A DNA stretch of 16,208 bases from Microcaldota archaeon. Its GTDB lineage: Archaea > Micrarchaeota > Micrarchaeia > Norongarragalinales > UBA97. The stretch spans positions 1 through 16,208 of the forward strand of contig JACRGG010000093.1 of assembly GCA_016217775.1 (NCBI GenBank). The letters are read 5' to 3'. Under the pieces are notes generated by a model. The model was given only the letters and a program-made list of their open reading frames with translations, ran no database searches and had not been told where the DNA came from. Made by a program: the position numbers and the translations under genes. Of this stretch, positions 15,901 through 16,208 are shown one piece after another (the first letter of the stretch is position 1; every line of letters begins with the position of its first letter).

Positions 15901-16208
15901 GCCCGCGATTGGGGACGCGATTGACGATGGCGCGTATAGGACTGAATTCCCGCCCGCGGTGACTTTAAGCTCGCCTGTTGCCGTGCGCTCCCCGCTTGTA
16001 GTCTCGCCGCTTAAGCTAATCAACTCCCCGGTCGGGAGCTGCGCGGCCAGCGTTGCGCTGGAATCCGACACGCGCGCGTTTGCGGGAAGCAGGAATGTGA
16101 CGCTCGCGGGAAGCACGAACTGGTTGTTTTCCGCGCCCTCGTCGCCCTCCAATGCGTTAAGCTCGAACTGGGTTTGCGCGGGGATGACCACGTTTTGGCC
16201 CTCGGCGG
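6940..16208 (-). CDS. Giant repeat-built cell-surface protein (5' partial, more than 3,080 residues)
   Basis: A single uninterrupted frame; codons before the GTG at 16191 are also open (AEGQNVVIPA), so the start lies beyond the window. Numbering from that GTG: residues ~1-1250 are about 16 degenerate beta-type units of ~70-85 residues, each with a x-L-P-f strand, a 'V-x-Y/F-x-V' hairpin and a V-x-P-A-G/N/S-x-x-x-F motif, without a single Cys. A G/S/D-rich linker (~1277-1297) leads to a Cys-containing middle (~1310-2270) with a Q/P/N/A-rich spacer near 1615-1650 and a DNDPDG loop near 2237. A Gly/Ala-rich hydrophobic segment lies at ~2292-2333 with more hydrophobic stretches to ~2455, then an Ala/Leu/Asp-rich helical region (~2480-2875), a hydrophobic segment (~2879-2898) and a tail with four Cys in its first half. 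It is probably an S-layer-associated or adhesin-like protein outside the cell; specific function unknown. Confidence 0.9.
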   Translation of the reverse strand, partial: AEGQNVVIPAQTQFELNALEGDEGAENNQFVLPASVTFLLPANARVSDSSATLAAQLPTGELISLSGETTSGERTATGELKVTAGGNSVLYAPSSIASPIAGGGYYLSLPFPYYINALESQVSGLKIVLDEYEIALPQSASQVKLSSSELSTLSLATEPKTALFLAETPAQPGEMLSFLINANERVAFSPIAPISLSNTVSVSVPFDFEALAKPSDRVSAREGAAGISTPKGVAFFSSASLDSVSGARIINVGKNTQFFVSQGLVKAIEGGWSIALPSDARLSFPPATAFAQLSGKYVVSANGFTVSLPAGSAPVSTPTQAYALVRAGNAFEVTASENFVVGVNVVLPLALQAGIPSNVLATQQSSAVLLDFGNGKKAFFSQASLSSGKLSVAAGSSAQFSTALAQVTDNSRSYRLALPIAYSLSVSENDVVSDDGFSVFSSGYKITSQSPVGGNSITVSPNANAVFSYGTGLEIDGNTVLESPFALELIVPQSTGVKQLDSNIAIQSGFGLIVLSQSASSGERQSDGSTKYVISPNSKFSVPSSVGSKTQYGFSLQMPFESSVVASDAQVEYFGGEYIISRGDVELVVPASASVESGGDGNVLVPPGARMLLRPSAFKDFGNGVPVSVPAQIDFSLPPNVRKTDSGTFTAVFNDGGRLTFPQSPDSAGVVSVGENQVFFASPQYARPLKNSGWSLSMPVLMKIFVSDADVSSIGGRYVLTTQSFRLTTRSAPRQERNQLVVSVPAGQSALFEPNEEANSFFGPSFSIPFDYTVILPSSAQVDSSSGVTVSFSFGQKINFQNAQFEKNPRRVLVQKNSLGKATAPLVYPINYDFTNLQQYASYALALPAFTEINLYPQEKVYSNPDGTRSFFPEGVSSNYVDLRAPYQNSFEWKASNALEVIMPSGASSRPFISGVSAGKVAWSIPMFSRVSVAPALTSRTKGEPYAMPVDLEATLPSFVKVLPPTDSTTLVADKKQLTVFDASAVLTTGTGPNKLVIPAGVLVAFGDFAFDLTSSRAQENPETITPYSFRAALPFEVTIKAPSSAKVTVSGNGYSILTDSDEVILSNARAVEDKAAAGSSSKATEAAKAKKFNGKELLTARKFVVPADAFIEFRPIDKSLLEEAGDIRESTIEVIVPPYVNFVLNLPRRAKIITTYSNSEGDGDGEGFLDDEKSFDDAIGIVDVNGKRFGFDSNVDLENSDLSNLVIPATAKILVPKAYAKITVVPSALDGPPLTYLEDSNVTIKYGFTLKLPFNYEAHYFAKTYEDSRNRWHTTPGAIVLGDETKDGSGATESGSSTANGDLGFKLGASGAKAAAVNQFKSQCDTPSTFSNCDYSSILTEAKSSRPTVLTGDPNKLLMAFPGNPVKFSFQPPSVNRFSLISVHGGKADGKQLCGGGNVDVFKLPIPIKSVLDVQGGRPGMLPECGNAIIYDNPSRARVLREGSTVPLYTLPMHGAVCASNKISASNQLAPLPANTELTVFVCSDSPEDEKTLKIGLEKASTFVIPLNSKISPDFKNIDFQKCRDVQVSTLGFDAPLPQSHKIKFTPDSDKRIITPDPAVEGSIRLNVPEGSLDLYFIPACLARGNSVSKASNLENVFVYVTKQVKDKDGNVVDSIDLNPSAPQGQQPNGAPAANAQATAVEGKQGGGEKASNSLDIELTDQKTSGSAEICVYQDTDTTKTLRVSTSEPNEADARNIAGAAIGEAFPYIEWGFDGTNQKERLLQKAAPRIEKKCARTYSVKARLPADYKFTDVCSFNEEEFSTVLPFKIEGENWVGYKQGERTVSVNVKVKVKPTSSACKISPPSAVHNGFSVTNSPKFAGEGATQPLAFKGVDSSKTTINELPSNKVPSGVNFHRQYFIASNNALKPVKIALIQLPPGVECSYVKDGRMQKVDESTKFGLAGSEAVLFECKSVGVKTAAKAGKAVQAPLELSVVSLAADNAGAGVQSGSVTGLPAVVSGGPIVSAPSALGETLTPSAAASADGITQVEGGLNGKIIITYVNEDDAKKPMQNAEIPVVLFEPSKQAEGLYSSSPIGVRAQGTLSSGSCRDEFCDTKQIPDVTALWTIEQAAEVARLLSSGPDFQQSLVKLQEDGFARTIILRKAGDLEELGLGNIAAFGQSKLNSQEDFSKMKVSVTQGGGELKGCGLFAVTYRLNDKAFSDAGVVDKKSFFAKAQFELSAVKLADCPVTLSNAPVLFSSDKSQVGVTIGQDIVVWPAEFGKGWKRALENKHPLGMFKFGPYDNDPDGNEQDLAAATLLYEAVYGDVSDEKGDAKKATIPTPFNDRNFCSSRAVSQIGTVVAASAGSALLISVGGLALSLTVGGLGFGAAMEAVAAKLFTWATKTGINAGFGLVGCGASLAATGIKGNACLGWNLCVYEAFGVGGASLLPGKSGGVAGIKGLLPNLKAEVLHAVGPVEKVVGGTLVRNTGGVARAVFKRGATTALVSGLGGFAYAIFSPEKDNAAVPLLAGLSHNSRELAARNSFVRNQFIKDLLAKQESMTDDEFKAFLNLVESRQKGAIGGAVGEFVESNFKTNPALALISLDATESNALPKALLSPEVADDEIKAIGKAMADKSTDFSKALAGIDDAQHANLWNALVKIHSKDASKLDGILNDPAIRPHLSLTTLNRPDLNTFAKAIEQGNSFEFNTNDVKLLSSRIPPSDLIDAIDDPKALRAVLSSMPDVTLKQSLDSLEPSLLKKIAANTGKDELIAAVLKARNLPGAKSAADGVVNSLSTNSKTAFEGAAEELAGIKSAVGGFKTAPALVKEIKAAASINELKALLSSNDPALVQKALKQMGRKDFASALTKLGATPASVGAAAGALGIDDLIKAAGGAADDAAFASGIDALFTELETKPGLRARLSGGVKTKLSKVGGGLSQLSGGKLAGIVTSAIAYSIGILFDVDVRPVEAAVTPQIDNHFVSYHLVPSKRLSAVTPTIRRVCVQKPLEKGQSEKDYDCLEDETFYLGNLCDSDTNACLYLRPVSRAGKQPGFVLISAFNDYDLQDDNGLSAQVIASVFDPVKAPVELSGSYKSGVIDEKLIGKLKLRDPDEGDDQGKKTVFSKARKEQEAKNSPQSAGPVLGGGTK
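7565..8752 (-). other. Helical, solenoid-like region of the giant protein
   Basis: This region (residues ~2480-2875) switches abruptly from beta-type to helix-type composition: rich in A, L, K, D, S, poor in aromatic residues and with no Cys. Segments such as DLIDAIDDPKALRAVLSSMP, SLLKKIAANTGKDELIAAVL and ELKALLSSNDPALVQKALKQ look like paired amphipathic helices about 30 residues apart. It is bounded by hydrophobic segments (nt 9195-9316 with further ones to about 8828, and nt 7497-7555). Confidence 0.5.
9195..9316 (-). other. Hydrophobic Gly/Ala-rich segment in the giant protein
   Basis: About 40 residues (~2292-2333) without charge until a single Glu, of the form SAGSALLISVGGLALSLTVG. It is long enough for one or two membrane passes and is followed by two more hydrophobic Gly-rich stretches (around nt 9030-9160 and 8828-8882). 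It may anchor the protein or insert in a membrane; topology cannot be fixed by eye. Confidence 0.55.
12430..16208 (-). repeat. Array of about 16 degenerate beta-type units in the giant protein
   Basis: The units share a recurring order rather than identical sequence: x-S/A-L/V-P-f near the start (for example YYLSLPFPYYI, WSIALPSDARL, YRLALPIAYSL, WSLSMPVLMKI, YALALPAFTEI, YSFRAALPFEV), a G-G-x-Y-x-h-x hairpin about 20 residues on, and a V-x-P-A-G/N/S-x-x-x-F strand near the end. About every second unit ends in a G-G-W/Y turn before the next. No long nucleotide identity between units is visible, so the array is old. Boundaries are approximate, read by eye. Confidence 0.6.

Noticed and set aside
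1..16208. CRISPR array, rRNA, insertion sequence or integrase
   Set aside because: No regularly spaced direct repeats with unique spacers, no transposase or integrase motifs, no terminal inverted repeats and no rRNA-like sequence were seen. The repeats present are within coding sequence or in the toxin-antitoxin promoter.

Overview
The window most likely comes from a small-genome, DPANN-type archaeon. The evidence is a DUF424 protein (an archaeal family), a histidine tRNA gene with no encoded CCA, archaeal-looking TATA elements and T-rich 3' ends, GGTG-type ribosome binding sites, tightly packed ATGA/GTGA gene overlaps, and one enormous repeat-built surface-type protein. The DPANN placement is an inference; no rRNA or marker set is present.

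Left part, plus strand (1-3146). The 3' end of a protein resembling part of a GT-B glycosyltransferase is followed, 12 bases later, by three tandem paralogous genes (891-1736, 1742-2407, 2472-3146). Each is built of three or four degenerate ~65-75 residue units of the type I recognise as homing-endonuclease-associated repeats (HNH_repeat-like), with no nuclease domain in any of them. Together they carry ten repeats in a conserved order, with blocks of 25-26 identical bases between copies. This is the most unusual small-gene feature here.

Middle, plus strand (3147-5417). A tRNA-His(GTG) gene with a genome-encoded G-1 opposite C73 sits 43 bases upstream of hisS, so tRNA and cognate synthetase are side by side. 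HisRS belongs to a ~420-residue type with an RDGPIK-like motif 2 and no arginine in motif 3. Next is a two-gene toxin-antitoxin module: a DUF4258/RelE-like toxin and, overlapping by ATGA, a YgiT/MqsA-type zinc-finger plus AbrB-type antitoxin. It is preceded by a near-perfect palindrome and AGTA half-sites spaced exactly 10 bases apart, a good candidate for an autoregulatory operator.

Right part, minus strand (16208 down to 5450). A giant open reading frame (over 3,080 codons, still open at the window edge) encodes a protein with ~16 cysteine-free beta-type units, a cysteine-containing middle, a hydrophobic Gly/Ala-rich cluster, a helical solenoid-like region and a cysteine-containing tail. 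An ATGA overlap couples it to a membrane-anchored PsbP/DUF1795-like protein. A DUF424 protein and a small four-helix membrane protein follow on the same strand and converge on the antitoxin gene.

The giant protein and its overlapping partner look like one cell-surface unit. The three repeat proteins look like one DNA- or nucleic-acid-binding family. These assignments are inferences from sequence pattern only.
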